Below, in pieces: positions 26,135 to 35,027 of a DNA stretch of 37,400 nucleotides. The position numbers were made by a program, and so were the translations under genes. Numbering within the stretch: position 1 is the stretch's first letter; every line of letters begins with the position of its first letter. This stretch comes from Poseidonocella sp. HB161398 (GTDB lineage Bacteria > Pseudomonadota > Alphaproteobacteria > Rhodobacterales > Rhodobacteraceae). The notes beneath the pieces were generated by a model, which did no database searches, was not told where the DNA came from, and saw only the letters and a program-made list of their open reading frames with translations. The DNA is taken from assembly GCF_005870025.1 (NCBI RefSeq), contig NZ_VATA01000061.1, positions 1 through 37,400 of the forward strand, read 5' to 3'.

Positions 26135-26964
26135 CAGAGGATGCGCCGCCGCAGCCAGGCCGAGATGATCTCGCCAAGCAGGACGAGGCCCAGGATGCAC
26201 AGCAGCACCGTCGCCGCCTCCTGCCATTTGAACGTGTCGATCGCCGATTGCAGGATGATGCCGATCCCGCCCGCGCCGACCAGCCCCAGCACGGTGGATT
26301 CCCGCAGGTTGATGTCCCAGCGCAGGATCGCCACCGCCCAGAAGGTCGGCATCACCTGCGGCACGATCGCATAGAGGATCACCTTGGCACGCGACGCGCC
26401 GGTCGCCTCCAGCGCCTCGACCGGGCGGGTGTCGATTTCCTCGATCGCCTCGCCGAGCAGCTTGCCGACGAAGCCCACCGAGCGCAGCATGATCGCGGCG
26501 ATGCCCGCCACGATGCCGGGGCCGAAGATCGCCACGAAGAGCAGCGCCCAGATGATCGTGTTGATCGACCGGGACGACACGAGGATGATCCGGCCCAGCC
26601 ACAGCGTGGCGCGGTTCGGCGTCGTGTTCTGCGCCGCCATCCACGCCACCGGCAGCGACACCAGCACCGCGAAGAGCGTCGCAATGGTGGCGATGTTCAC
26701 CGTTTCCCAGAGCACCTTGAGGATGGTGGCCAGGTTGGTCGCGTCCGGCGGCACCATGCGGCCGAACAGATCGCCCATCTGCGCCGGGGCATCCCAGACC
26801 CATTCCCAGATGACGTCGATCGAGGTGATCGACCAGCCGACCGCGAGGGCGGCGAAGAGAAGGCCGAGATAGCGCGCCATGCGCTGGCGCGGCGTGAAGC
26901 GGTGCCACTCCTCGGGGAAGGCCTCGCGCAGCGGCGCGCCCGGCATTGTGCTTTGATCGCTCAT
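26134..26964 (-). CDS. phnE: Phosphonate/phosphite-type ABC permease, second PhnE
   Basis: The 276-residue inner-membrane protein has about six hydrophobic helices and the permease EAA-like loop (EALEATGASRAKVILYAIVP). It is a PhnE-family subunit and pairs with the PhnE encoded just upstream to form the channel of the PhnCDE importer. Its first four bases overlap the end of the preceding phnE (ATGA), and its stop overlaps the HAD start. It is longer at the N-terminus (about 30 polar residues before the first helix) than its partner. Confidence 0.93.
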   Translation of the reverse strand: MSDQSTMPGAPLREAFPEEWHRFTPRQRMARYLGLLFAALAVGWSITSIDVIWEWVWDAPAQMGDLFGRMVPPDATNLATILKVLWETVNIATIATLFAVLVSLPVAWMAAQNTTPNRATLWLGRIILVSSRSINTIIWALLFVAIFGPGIVAGIAAIMLRSVGFVGKLLGEAIEEIDTRPVEALEATGASRAKVILYAIVPQVMPTFWAVAILRWDINLRESTVLGLVGAGGIGIILQSAIDTFKWQEAATVLLCILGLVLLGEIISAWLRRRIL

Positions 26965-27770
26965 ATCCGCTTCCTGATCTGTCCGCTGATCGCCTCGCTG
27001 ACGAGGATCGCGCCCACGATGATGATGGTGATGGCGAGGGCGAAGTCGTAGTCGTAGCGGCCGAAGGCATTGGCCAGCGTCGCGCCGATCCCCCCTGCCC
27101 CGACGATGCCGATCATCGCGGAGGCGCGCAGGTTGCTGTCGAGCTGGTAGATCGACAGGCCGATCTGGCGCGGCAGGATCTGCGGGAAGATCGCGTAGAG
27201 CAGCACCGACAGAGTCGGCGCCCCGGCAGCCCGCAGCGCCTCGACCTGGCCGAAGTCGATCTCCTCGATGCGCTCGGCCAGCATCTTGGCGACGAAGCCG
27301 ACCGAATAGACGATCAGCGTCAGCACCCCGGCGAGCGGCCCGAAGCCCACCGCCTTGACGAAGAGGATCGCCACGATCACCGGATGGAAGCTGCGCGCCA
27401 CGATGATCAGCGCGCGGCCGAGATAGAAGACCGGCAGCGGCGCGATGTTGCGCGCGGCCATGAAGGCGATGGGAATGGACAGCAGCACCCCGCCGACCGT
27501 CGCCAGGATGGCGATCTTCAGGCTCTCGAGGAAGCCGTCAATCAGCAGCGAGCTGCGCTCGAAGCTGGGCGGGAAGGCCCCGCCGAAGATCTGCGCGGCG
27601 CGGCTGAGGCCCTCGGACACGCGCGGCCAGTTGACCGGCAGCGTCGCGACGGTGCCGATGACATAGGCGGCGACGGCCAGCCAGAGGGTCCATCTGAGCA
27701 CCGGGTTGCGGATCATGCGCGGCTTGCTCCAGCGGTCGCGCGGGATTGCGGGATCTGCAGGCGCGCTCAT
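26961..27770 (-). CDS. phnE: Phosphonate/phosphite-type ABC permease, first PhnE
   Basis: The 269-residue inner-membrane protein has six predicted helices and the EAA loop VEALRAAGAPTLSVLLYAIF, followed by the conserved GxxGAGGIG turn. It is paralogous to the next gene, a paired-permease arrangement common in phnCDE1E2 systems. The start overlaps the phnC stop by four bases. Substrate class (phosphonate, phosphite or a phosphate ester) cannot be read from the permease. Confidence 0.93.
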   Translation of the reverse strand: MSAPADPAIPRDRWSKPRMIRNPVLRWTLWLAVAAYVIGTVATLPVNWPRVSEGLSRAAQIFGGAFPPSFERSSLLIDGFLESLKIAILATVGGVLLSIPIAFMAARNIAPLPVFYLGRALIIVARSFHPVIVAILFVKAVGFGPLAGVLTLIVYSVGFVAKMLAERIEEIDFGQVEALRAAGAPTLSVLLYAIFPQILPRQIGLSIYQLDSNLRASAMIGIVGAGGIGATLANAFGRYDYDFALAITIIIVGAILVSEAISGQIRKRI

Positions 27771-28561
27771 GTCGCCGCCTTCATCGCAAGCGGCGCCGCC
27801 GCCCCGCCGGCGCGGTCGCGCGACGGGATGCCGGCATAGATCTCCTCCATCGCCTCGTCGGTCAGGTCGCCCGGCACGCTGTCGAAGATGATCCGGCCAT
27901 AGCGCATGCCGACGATGCGGTCGGTATAGGTCCTGGCCTCGGCGACATTGTGGATGTTGATCAGCACCGGCAGCTTCAGCTCGCCCGCGAGGTCGCGCAG
28001 AAGCTGCATGATCTGCTCGGAGGTCTTGGGATCGAGCGAGGCGGTCGGTTCGTCGGCCAGCAGGATCTCGGGGCGCTGCATCAGCGCGCGCACGACGCCG
28101 ACGCGCTGGCGCTCGCCGCCCGACAGCTCGTCGGCGCGCTTGTCGGCGTAGTGCGCGATGCCGACGCGCTCCATCAGCTCGTAGGCGCGGCGGATGTCCT
28201 CGCGCGGGTAGCGCCGTGTCAGCGCCGCCCAGGTCGAGATGTAGCCGAGCCGCCCGGACTGGACATTCTCCATGACCGTCAGCCGGTCGACCAGGTTGAA
28301 GCCCTGGAACACCATGCCGATCTTGCGCCGCGCCTCGCGCAGGGCCCGCCCGCGCAGCCCGGTCAGCTCGGTGCCGTTCAGCTCGATGCTGCCGGAGCTG
28401 GGCTCCACCAGCTTGTTGATGCAGCGCAGGAGCGTGCTCTTGCCTGCCCCCGAGGAGCCGATCACCGAGACGACGGTCTCGCCCTCGATGGTCAGGCTGA
28501 GGTTCTTCAGCACCGGATCGCCCGTGCCGTATCGTTTGACGAGATCGGTGATCTTCAGCAT
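27767..28561 (-). CDS. phnC: Phosphonate/phosphite-type ABC ATPase PhnC
   Basis: The 264-residue ATP-binding subunit has Walker A GSSGAGKSTLL (about 34-44), Q-loop FQGFNLV, signature LSGGERQRVGVVRAL, Walker B ILLADEPTASLDP and the switch histidine in NIHNVAEA. It powers the paired PhnE permeases. It lies 76 bp after phnD, separated by a small hairpin, and overlaps phnE by four bases. Confidence 0.95.
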   Translation of the reverse strand: MLKITDLVKRYGTGDPVLKNLSLTIEGETVVSVIGSSGAGKSTLLRCINKLVEPSSGSIELNGTELTGLRGRALREARRKIGMVFQGFNLVDRLTVMENVQSGRLGYISTWAALTRRYPREDIRRAYELMERVGIAHYADKRADELSGGERQRVGVVRALMQRPEILLADEPTASLDPKTSEQIMQLLRDLAGELKLPVLINIHNVAEARTYTDRIVGMRYGRIIFDSVPGDLTDEAMEEIYAGIPSRDRAGGAAAPLAMKAAT

Positions 28562-28603
28562 TCGGTTGCTCCGTTGCGCTGGCCGGTACCGCAGGGCAGC
28601 GGA

Positions 28604-28620
28604 CGGGCCGCGCGGGCCCG
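28604..28620 (-). terminator. Intercistronic hairpin between phnD and phnC
   Basis: CGGGCC-GCGCG-GGCCCG forms a perfect 6-bp stem with a 5-base loop and no T-run. It is more likely a stability element or attenuator that favours phnD expression than a full terminator. Confidence 0.4.
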
Positions 28621-28637
28621 CCCGGGATGGGAAGCGC

Positions 28638-29609
28638 TCATTCGGCGGCGAGGCCCTCGGGCGTGTAGCTGACGCCGTTGGCGGCCTGGATCTCGCGGAT
28701 CACCGCCCAGTCGTCCTTGTAGGTCACCGGCACGAATTTCGACACGCCGGAGAACTCCTCGCCAAGCGCCGTGCCGGCGAAGTCGAACTCGAAGAAGGCC
28801 TGCTTGATCTTCTCGACCAGCGCCGGGTCGAGGTTGTGCGCATAGGTGTAGGAGGTGGTCGGGAACGGTTTCGACTCCCAGACAATCTTGACCTCCTCGG
28901 GATCGTAGAGGCCGCGCTCGGCCATGCGGTCGACCACTTCGGACGCCACCGGCGCGGCATCGTAGTCGCCCGCGACGACACCAAGCATCGACTGGTCGTG
29001 CGACCCGGAATAGACCACCTCGTAATCCTCGTCCGGCGTCACGCCCAGATTGGGGAACAGCGCCCTCGGCGCGAGATTGCCGGAATTCGAGGTCGGCGAG
29101 GTATGCGCGATGCGCTTGCCCGCAAGGTCCGCCATCGTGTCGATGCCGCTGTCCTTGCGGGTGTAGACCTGCAGCTTGTAGCCGAACTCGCCCGCCTCGG
29201 ATCCCATGATCGCGAATGGCACCGCGCCGGCCAGATTGACCGCGAAGGGCGTCGGCCCGGTCGAGAACCCGGCAATGTGCAGGCGGCCCGAACGCATCGC
29301 TTCGACCTCGGCCGAATTCGACTGCACGGCGAAGAACTTCACGGTCTTGCCGGTCACCTCCTCGAGATGCGCGATGAACGGTTCCCAGATATCGGCATAG
29401 ATCGCCGGATCCTCGACCGGCGTGTAGGCAAAGACCAGCGTGCCCGGATCCTCCAGCCCTTCGGCGGGCGCGTCCGCGACCAGATCGCCGTCGGCATCGC
29501 AGTACATCGGATCGAGATCGCCCCGCGGGTAGTCCTGCGCCTGCGCCGCACCGGCAAGCAATGCCATGGCAGATGCCGCGGCAAGGCCGCGGAAAGTCTT
29601 GTCGAACAT
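28638..29609 (-). CDS. phnD: Phosphonate/phosphite/phosphate-type binding protein PhnD
   Basis: The 323-residue product has a Sec signal peptide (about 1-24, ending GAAQAQ) and a type II periplasmic binding fold. Landmarks are FAYTPVEDPAIYADIWEPF, GRLHIAGFSTGPTPFAVN, the ligand-contact region IAHTSPTSNSGNLAPR and AAPVASEVVDRM. It delivers substrate to PhnCE. The S-T/S-x-S-N pocket is of the PhnD/PtxB/HtxB kind, so a phosphonate or reduced phosphorus compound is plausible. The start follows GGAGGAG. It is first in the operon phnD-phnC-phnE-phnE-HAD. Confidence 0.93.
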   Translation of the reverse strand: MFDKTFRGLAAASAMALLAGAAQAQDYPRGDLDPMYCDADGDLVADAPAEGLEDPGTLVFAYTPVEDPAIYADIWEPFIAHLEEVTGKTVKFFAVQSNSAEVEAMRSGRLHIAGFSTGPTPFAVNLAGAVPFAIMGSEAGEFGYKLQVYTRKDSGIDTMADLAGKRIAHTSPTSNSGNLAPRALFPNLGVTPDEDYEVVYSGSHDQSMLGVVAGDYDAAPVASEVVDRMAERGLYDPEEVKIVWESKPFPTTSYTYAHNLDPALVEKIKQAFFEFDFAGTALGEEFSGVSKFVPVTYKDDWAVIREIQAANGVSYTPEGLAAE

Positions 29610-29650
29610 GATTTCTCCTCCGTTCGCGCCACCTCTCCCTCCTCAGAGAC

Positions 29651-29722
29651 ATGTGGCACTTTCCACATTTTCAGCATCAAACTGTGGCTACTGCAATAAA
29701 TTTGTTGCAAGACTATGGCACT
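29651..29722. promoter_or_regulatory. Phased operator repeats between phnD and the DeoR-type gene
   Basis: Three direct repeats of the form TRTGGC-A/T lie with their GGC at 29655, 29686 and 29717, spacing exactly 31 bp each (about three helical turns). Sequences are ATGTGGCACTTTCC, CTGTGGCTACTG and CTATGGCACTCTCC. The first also forms ATGTGG-N6-CCACAT, and TGCAA-N8-TTGCA is at 29692-29709. They lie in the divergent promoter region, likely bound by the neighbouring DeoR-type protein. Confidence 0.6.
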
Positions 29723-29742
29723 CTCCGCGCAGAGGATTCCCG

Positions 29743-30516
29743 ATGACCGAGCCGACCCAGCGCCTGCGCAAGGCCGAACGACACGAAAGAATTCTGATGG
29801 AGCTTCGGCTTAGATCGCATCTGCGGATCAGCGACCTGGCGCGGGACTTCGGAGTCGCCACCGAGACGATCCGGCGCGACGTGGCGGAACTCGAAGCGGG
29901 GGGACGGGTCGCGAAGGCCTTCGGCGGGGTCACCCCAGTCGCGCCGGGGCAGCGGCCGGACGTGGATTCGCGCAGCCGCGACCGGCAGAAGGAGCGCGCC
30001 GAGATCGCCCGCCAGGCGGCCGCGCTGGTTCAGCCCGGCGACACGATCATGCTGGACGCGGGTTCCACCGCGCAGGAGCTGGCGCGGTACCTGTCACTGG
30101 GCGGCCAGCCGGTCACCGTGCTGACCAACAGCCTGAACGTGGCGATCATCCTCGGCAGTAGCGAGGCCGCCAGCGTGCGGCTCTGCCCGGGCGATCTCCT
30201 CGCCCGCGAAGCGGCCGTGACCGGCTCGGAGACAGTGGAATTCCTGCGCCGCTTCCATGTCGGCCGCGCCTTCATCGGCGCCTCGGCGATCAGCCGCAAC
30301 GGCATCACCGAGGCGGTGCCGGGCTTCGCCGCGGTCAAGCGCGCGATGATGGGACAATGCGCAGAGCTGGTGGTGATGGCCGACCAGAGCAAGATCGGCC
30401 GCACCGACACAGATCTGGTCACCCGGTTCGGCCCCGGCCTGACGCTGGTCACCGAAGCCGCGCTGCCGCAGGAGATCCGCCGGGCGCTCGACGACGGCGG
30501 AGCGCGGGTGCTGTGA
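29743..30516 (+). CDS. DeoR/GlpR-family transcriptional regulator
   Basis: The 257-residue product has an N-terminal winged HTH (about 12-68, with ISDLARDFGVATETIRRDVA) and a C-terminal sugar-phosphate-sensing domain (about 85-240, with MLDAGSTAQELARYL and VVMADQSKIGR). Such proteins repress until a phosphorylated sugar or polyol binds. Lying between a phn operon (divergent) and ugpBAEC (downstream, same strand), it probably senses a glycerol-phosphate-like compound and controls both. The start at MTEPTQ follows AGAGGA; an upstream ATG at 29566 would overlap phnD. Confidence 0.9.
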   Translation: MTEPTQRLRKAERHERILMELRLRSHLRISDLARDFGVATETIRRDVAELEAGGRVAKAFGGVTPVAPGQRPDVDSRSRDRQKERAEIARQAAALVQPGDTIMLDAGSTAQELARYLSLGGQPVTVLTNSLNVAIILGSSEAASVRLCPGDLLAREAAVTGSETVEFLRRFHVGRAFIGASAISRNGITEAVPGFAAVKRAMMGQCAELVVMADQSKIGRTDTDLVTRFGPGLTLVTEAALPQEIRRALDDGGARVL

Positions 30517-30785
30517 ACCGGCCCGCGGCGACTGGCCGGACGCCCCGTCCGGACGGCCCGGCGGCGGGCTTCCGGAGGCGCGTTCGGGACGCCTCCCGCC
30601 GGTGGCACGCGACCCGCATCGTCGGCCGGCATACACGACCTGACCTTGCGGCAATTTCAAGAACCCACTTGCCATATCATTTTCCGGAGATACGTTAGGC
30701 GCGTTCGGGGGCGCCGCCAGCGCAAAGGCAAGTCCCTGATATTACAATTAAAAGAGCGCCAGTCGTAGCGCCATTGGGAGGAAAC

Positions 30786-32099
30786 ATGAAGAGATTTGCT
30801 CTCGGCATCCTTGCCGCGGGAACCACGGCGCTGACCCCGATCGCGGCGAGCGCCCAGACCGAAATCCAGTTCTGGCATGCCTTCACGGGACGGCTCGGAG
30901 AGCTGGTCGCAACGCAGGTCGAAGAGTTCAATGCCGCCCAGGACGACTACACGGTCACGGCGGTCTACAAGGGCAACTACTCCGAGACGCTGAACGCGGG
31001 CATCGCCGCCTTCCGGGCAGGAGAGCAGCCGCATGTGCTGATGGTCTTCGAGGTCGGCACCGCCACCATGATGGGCGCCGAGGGCGCGGTCCGCCCGGTC
31101 TACCAGGTGATGGAGGAGAGCGGTGCGGAGTTCGATCCGGACGCCTATATTGGCGCGGTCAAAGGGTACTACACGACCACCGACGGCCGGATGCTGTCGC
31201 TGCCCTTCAACTCCTCGACGCCGGTGCTCTGGGTCAACCGCGACCGCCTGGAAGGCGCCGGCATCGACCCGGATACCGACCTGACCACATGGGACCAGGT
31301 CGGAGAGGTGCTCGACCAGCTCGCCGCGGCCGGCGAGCAGTGCCCGCTGGTCACCGCCTGGCAGAGCTGGATCCATCTGGAGAACCTCTCCGCCTATCAC
31401 GACGTGCCCTTCGCCTCGCAGGAGAACGGCTTTGCCGGCGCGGATGCCGAGCTGATGCTCAACGGCGAGCTGCAGGTCGCGCATATCGCGAAGATGGGTG
31501 AGTGGGCGAAGGACGGGAAATTCGTCTATACCGGCCGCCGCAACGAGGGCGGCGCGAATTTCCGCTCCGGCGACTGCGCGCTCTTCACCGAGAGCTCGGC
31601 GGGCTATGCCGGGATCAAGGCCGAGGCCGGGTTCGATTTCGACGTCCGCCCGCTGCCCTACTGGGAGGGGGCCGGAAACGCGCCGCAGAACACGATCATC
31701 GGCGGGGCCTCGCTGTGGGTGATGGAGGGCCACGAGGCGCCGGAATACGAGGGGGTGGCGGAGTTCCTGAACTATCTCTCCTCGACCCCGGTGCAGGCGC
31801 AGTGGCACCAGGATACCGGCTACCTGCCGATCACCATCGCCGCGGGCGAGGCAACGCGCGACGCCGGCTTCTACGACGAGAACCCCGGGACCGACGTGGC
31901 GGTGATGCAGATGACCCGCAACGAGCCGACCGCCAATTCCAAGGGCATACGCCTGGGCTCCTTCGACCAGATCCGCGGCATCATCGACGAGGAGCTCGAA
32001 GCTGTCTGGGCCGGGGACAAGACCGCCCAGGAGGCACTCGACAGCGCAAAGGAGCGCGGCGACCAGCTCCTGCGCCGCTTCGAGCGCACCGCCCGCTGA
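30786..32099 (+). CDS. ugpB: sn-Glycerol-3-phosphate ABC transporter binding protein UgpB
   Basis: The 437-residue product has a signal peptide (about 1-23, ending ASAQ) and the family-1 solute-binding fold. UgpB landmarks are FWHAFTGRLGELV, YKGNYSETLNAGIAAFRAGE and FEVGTATMM. It captures glycerol-3-phosphate or glycerophosphodiesters in the periplasm. The start follows TTGGGAGGAAAC. The 270-bp upstream region carries a minus-strand ATATGGCAAGTG at 30667-30678 similar to the repeats near the DeoR-type gene, so that regulator may act here too. A strong hairpin separates it from ugpA. Confidence 0.95.
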   Translation: MKRFALGILAAGTTALTPIAASAQTEIQFWHAFTGRLGELVATQVEEFNAAQDDYTVTAVYKGNYSETLNAGIAAFRAGEQPHVLMVFEVGTATMMGAEGAVRPVYQVMEESGAEFDPDAYIGAVKGYYTTTDGRMLSLPFNSSTPVLWVNRDRLEGAGIDPDTDLTTWDQVGEVLDQLAAAGEQCPLVTAWQSWIHLENLSAYHDVPFASQENGFAGADAELMLNGELQVAHIAKMGEWAKDGKFVYTGRRNEGGANFRSGDCALFTESSAGYAGIKAEAGFDFDVRPLPYWEGAGNAPQNTIIGGASLWVMEGHEAPEYEGVAEFLNYLSSTPVQAQWHQDTGYLPITIAAGEATRDAGFYDENPGTDVAVMQMTRNEPTANSKGIRLGSFDQIRGIIDEELEAVWAGDKTAQEALDSAKERGDQLLRRFERTAR

Positions 32100-32105
32100 G
32101 CATCC

Positions 32106-32135
32106 GGACGCGCGCCCGGGATCCGGCGCGCGTCC
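32106..32135 (+). terminator. Strong hairpin between ugpB and ugpA
   Basis: GGACGCGCGCC-N8-GGCGCGCGTCC forms a perfect 11-bp stem just after the ugpB stop, followed by CCTTTCC. With ugpA 94 bp further on in the same direction, it probably reduces read-through and stabilises the ugpB message, giving excess binding protein. Confidence 0.65.
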
Positions 32136-32228
32136 CTTTCCGGCCAAGACGGCGCGCGGCAGGCCCGCGCGGCGGCCCGGGGGATCCGCCCTCCGGCGCG
32201 CCCCGAGGTTCCGACGGCGAAGGACCAC

Positions 32229-33110
32229 ATGGACAAGAGAGTCACATTCAAGGGCTGGGCCCTGCCCCTGCTGCTGATCGCCCCGCAGGCGGCCATCTCG
32301 GCAGTGTTCTTCTTCTACCCGGCCGGCCAGGCCGTCTGGCAGTCGCTGTTCATCCCCGACCCGTTCGGCCTGTCCAGCCAGTTCGTCGGGCTGGAGAACT
32401 TCACCTACCTGCTCGGCGATCCCTACTACCGGGCCGCCTTCGCCACCACCGCGGTATTCTCCGGCCTGGTGACGCTCTGCTCCATGGTGCCGGCGCTGTT
32501 CCTCGCCGTCATGGCGGACCGGCTGGTCAAGGGCGCGGGGACCTACCGGACGCTGCTGATCTGGCCCTATGCGGTCGCCCCGGCGGTGGCCGGGGTGCTG
32601 TGGCTCTTCATGTTCAACACCCGCGTCGGCGTGGTCTCGTGGTATCTCGGCCAGCTCGGCTATGACTGGAACCACGTGCTCAACCAGGGCGAGGCCATGG
32701 GGCTCGTCGTGATCGCCTCCTCCTGGGGGCGGATCAGCTACAACTTCCTGTTCTTCTTCGCGGCGCTGCAGGCGGTGCCGAAATCCGTCATCGAGGCGGC
32801 GGCGATCGACGGGGCGCGGTTCTGGCGGCGCTTCTTCACGATCGTCCTGCCGCTGCTGTCGCCCACCACCTTCTTCCTCCTGGTCGTGAACGTGGTCTAT
32901 TCCTTCTTCGAGACCTTCGGCGTCATCCACACCATCACCGGCGGCGGGCCGCAGCAGGCCACGACGATCCTCGTCTACAAGGTCTTTTCCGACGGCTTCG
33001 TCGGGCAGGATCTCGGCTCGTCCTCGGCGCAGTCGGTCATCCTGCTGCTGGTCGTCGGCGCGCTCACCGTGCTGCAGTTCAAGTTCCTGGAAAAGCGGGT
33101 GCACTACTGA
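32229..33110 (+). CDS. ugpA: sn-Glycerol-3-phosphate ABC permease UgpA
   Basis: The 293-residue inner-membrane protein has six helices, the sequence [13 protein letters not shown] and the EAA loop [20 protein letters not shown]. UgpA-like [20 protein letters not shown] is present near the C-terminus. It forms the channel with UgpE. The start follows GAAGGA, and its stop overlaps the ugpE start by one base (TGATG). Confidence 0.95.
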   Translation: MDKRVTFKGWALPLLLIAPQAAISAVFFFYPAGQAVWQSLFIPDPFGLSSQFVGLENFTYLLGDPYYRAAFATTAVFSGLVTLCSMVPALFLAVMADRLVKGAGTYRTLLIWPYAVAPAVAGVLWLFMFNTRVGVVSWYLGQLGYDWNHVLNQGEAMGLVVIASSWGRISYNFLFFFAALQAVPKSVIEAAAIDGARFWRRFFTIVLPLLSPTTFFLLVVNVVYSFFETFGVIHTITGGGPQQATTILVYKVFSDGFVGQDLGSSSAQSVILLLVVGALTVLQFKFLEKRVHY

Positions 33111-33967
33111 TGGCGCGCAACGTTCACGGCATGGTCGAGAAGCGCGGCGCGGGCCTGTGGCTGACGCATGTGGCGATGATCGCGGGGGTTCTCGTGATCT
33201 TCTTCCCGATCTGGCTGGCCTTCGTCGCCTCGACGGTGACCCAGGCCGAGATCATCCGGCCGCCGATGCCGCTCTGGCCCGGCGACCAGTTCGCCGAGAA
33301 CTACCGCAATGCGCTGGTCTCGGGCATCAACGTGCCTGTGGCGACGATGCTGCTCAACAGCCTGGTCATGGCCATCGGCATCGCGGCGGGCAAGATCGCC
33401 ATCTCGCTGCTGTCGGCCTTTGCCATCGTCTATTTCCGCTTCCCGGCGCGCAGCCTGTTCTTCTGGCTGATCTTCCTCACCCTGATGCTGCCCGTCGAGG
33501 TGCGCATCGTGCCCACCTACGAGGTCGTGGCGGGCTTCGGGATGCTGAACTCCTATTCCGGCCTGATCCTGCCGCTGATCGCCTCGGCCACCGCGACCTT
33601 TCTATTCCGGCAGTTCTTCCTGACCATACCGGACGAGCTGGCCGAGGCGGCGCGGGTCGACGGCGCGGGACCGATGCGCTTCTTCCGTGACATCGTGCTG
33701 CCGATGAGCCGGACCAATATCGCGGCGCTGTTCGTGATCCTCTTCATCTACGGCTGGAACCAGTATCTCTGGCCGCTTCTGATCACCACCGATCCCGGAA
33801 TGAACACCATCGTGATGGGCATCAAGCAGATGTTCCCCAGCGGCGACGACTTCGCCCACTGGCCGACGATCATGGCGACCTCGATCCTTGCCATGATCCC
33901 GCCCGTGATCGTCGTCGTCTCGATGCAGAGGCTCTTCGTCCGCGGCCTGGTAGACAGCGAGAAATAG
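33110..33967 (+). CDS. ugpE: sn-Glycerol-3-phosphate ABC permease UgpE
   Basis: The 285-residue inner-membrane protein has six helices, the conserved [20 protein letters not shown] segment, the EAA loop [20 protein letters not shown] and the UgpE-typical [20 protein letters not shown]. It is translationally coupled to ugpA, and ugpC begins 4 bases after its stop. Confidence 0.96.
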   Translation: MARNVHGMVEKRGAGLWLTHVAMIAGVLVIFFPIWLAFVASTVTQAEIIRPPMPLWPGDQFAENYRNALVSGINVPVATMLLNSLVMAIGIAAGKIAISLLSAFAIVYFRFPARSLFFWLIFLTLMLPVEVRIVPTYEVVAGFGMLNSYSGLILPLIASATATFLFRQFFLTIPDELAEAARVDGAGPMRFFRDIVLPMSRTNIAALFVILFIYGWNQYLWPLLITTDPGMNTIVMGIKQMFPSGDDFAHWPTIMATSILAMIPPVIVVVSMQRLFVRGLVDSEK

Positions 33968-33971
33968 CAGA

Positions 33972-35027
33972 ATGGCGACCGTCACCCTCCGGAACGTGAA
34001 GAAGAGCTTCGGCACCGCCGAGGTGATCCACGGCATCGATGCCGAGATCGCGGACGGCGAGTTCATCGTGATCGTCGGCCCCTCGGGCTGCGGCAAGTCC
34101 ACCCTGCTGCGCATGGTGGCCGGGCTGGAGACCGTCAGCGGCGGCGATATCCTGATCGGCGGCGAGCGCGCCAATGACAGGGAACCGATGGACCGCGACA
34201 TCGCCATGGTCTTCCAGAACTACGCGCTCTACCCGCATATGAGCGTCGCGCAGAACATGGGCTACGGGCTGAAGATCGCCGGGCTGAAGAAGGACGCCAT
34301 CCGCCGCAAGGTCGAGGAGGCGGCGAAGCTGCTGCAGCTCGAGACCCTGCTCGAGCGCAAGCCGCGCCAGCTTTCGGGCGGACAGCGCCAGCGCGTGGCC
34401 ATGGGCCGCGCCATCGTGCGCGAGCCCGCCGTCTTCCTCTTCGACGAGCCGCTGTCGAACCTGGATGCCAAGCTGCGGGTGCAGATGCGGCTCGAGATCC
34501 GGCAGGTGCAGGCAAAGCTGGGCGTCACCGCGCTCTATGTCACGCATGACCAGGTCGAGGCGATGACCATGGCCGACCGGATGATCGTGATGAATGCCGG
34601 CATCGCCGAGCAGATCGGGACGCCGCTCGAGGTCTACGAGCGGCCTCGCACCCTGTTCGCGGCGCAGTTCATCGGCAGCCCGTCGATGAACGTGCTCGAT
34701 GCCGAGCTGCGCGACGGGCAGGTCATGCTGGGAGATACCGCGATCTGTTCCGCCGACTTGCCGCCCGGCAAGGTGAAGATGGGATTGCGGCCCGAGCATG
34801 TCATTCCCGATCCCTCCGGACCTCTGCGGCTGCGCGTCGCCCTGTCGGAGCCGCTCGGCGCCAACACGCTGCTGCACGGGCAGCTGGCGCATGACGGCGG
34901 CGTCCCCTTCACGGCGAGCCTTCCGGGCATCCACGGCAACGGGCCGGACGGCGGAGACCTCCGCTTCTCCGCCGCGCCCTCGGCAGTGCATCTCTTCGAT
35001 CCGGACTCGGGTCTCAGGCTGGCCTGA
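33972..35027 (+). CDS. ugpC: sn-Glycerol-3-phosphate ABC ATPase UgpC
   Basis: The 351-residue product has a MalK/UgpC-type ATPase: Walker [12 protein letters not shown] (about 37-47), signature [15 protein letters not shown], Walker [14 protein letters not shown], switch YVTHDQVEA, then a C-terminal regulatory OB-type domain (about 240-351) beginning FIGSPSMN. It energises UgpAE. It is the last gene of ugpBAEC; no T-tailed terminator was seen after it. Confidence 0.96.
   Translation: MATVTLRNVKKSFGTAEVIHGIDAEIADGEFIVIVGPSGCGKSTLLRMVAGLETVSGGDILIGGERANDREPMDRDIAMVFQNYALYPHMSVAQNMGYGLKIAGLKKDAIRRKVEEAAKLLQLETLLERKPRQLSGGQRQRVAMGRAIVREPAVFLFDEPLSNLDAKLRVQMRLEIRQVQAKLGVTALYVTHDQVEAMTMADRMIVMNAGIAEQIGTPLEVYERPRTLFAAQFIGSPSMNVLDAELRDGQVMLGDTAICSADLPPGKVKMGLRPEHVIPDPSGPLRLRVALSEPLGANTLLHGQLAHDGGVPFTASLPGIHGNGPDGGDLRFSAAPSAVHLFDPDSGLRLA

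Noticed and set aside
25187-27070. Single 627-codon minus-strand frame that would fuse a permease region to the HAD hydrolase
   Set aside because: The upstream part is a shifted frame of the phnE genes; the real HAD start at 26134 overlaps the phnE stop in a TGATG junction.
30657-33104. Minus-strand open frame of 815 codons across ugpB/ugpA
   Set aside because: It crosses two well-supported genes and the strong hairpin between them, and its sequence is shadow-like (rich in D, H, R).
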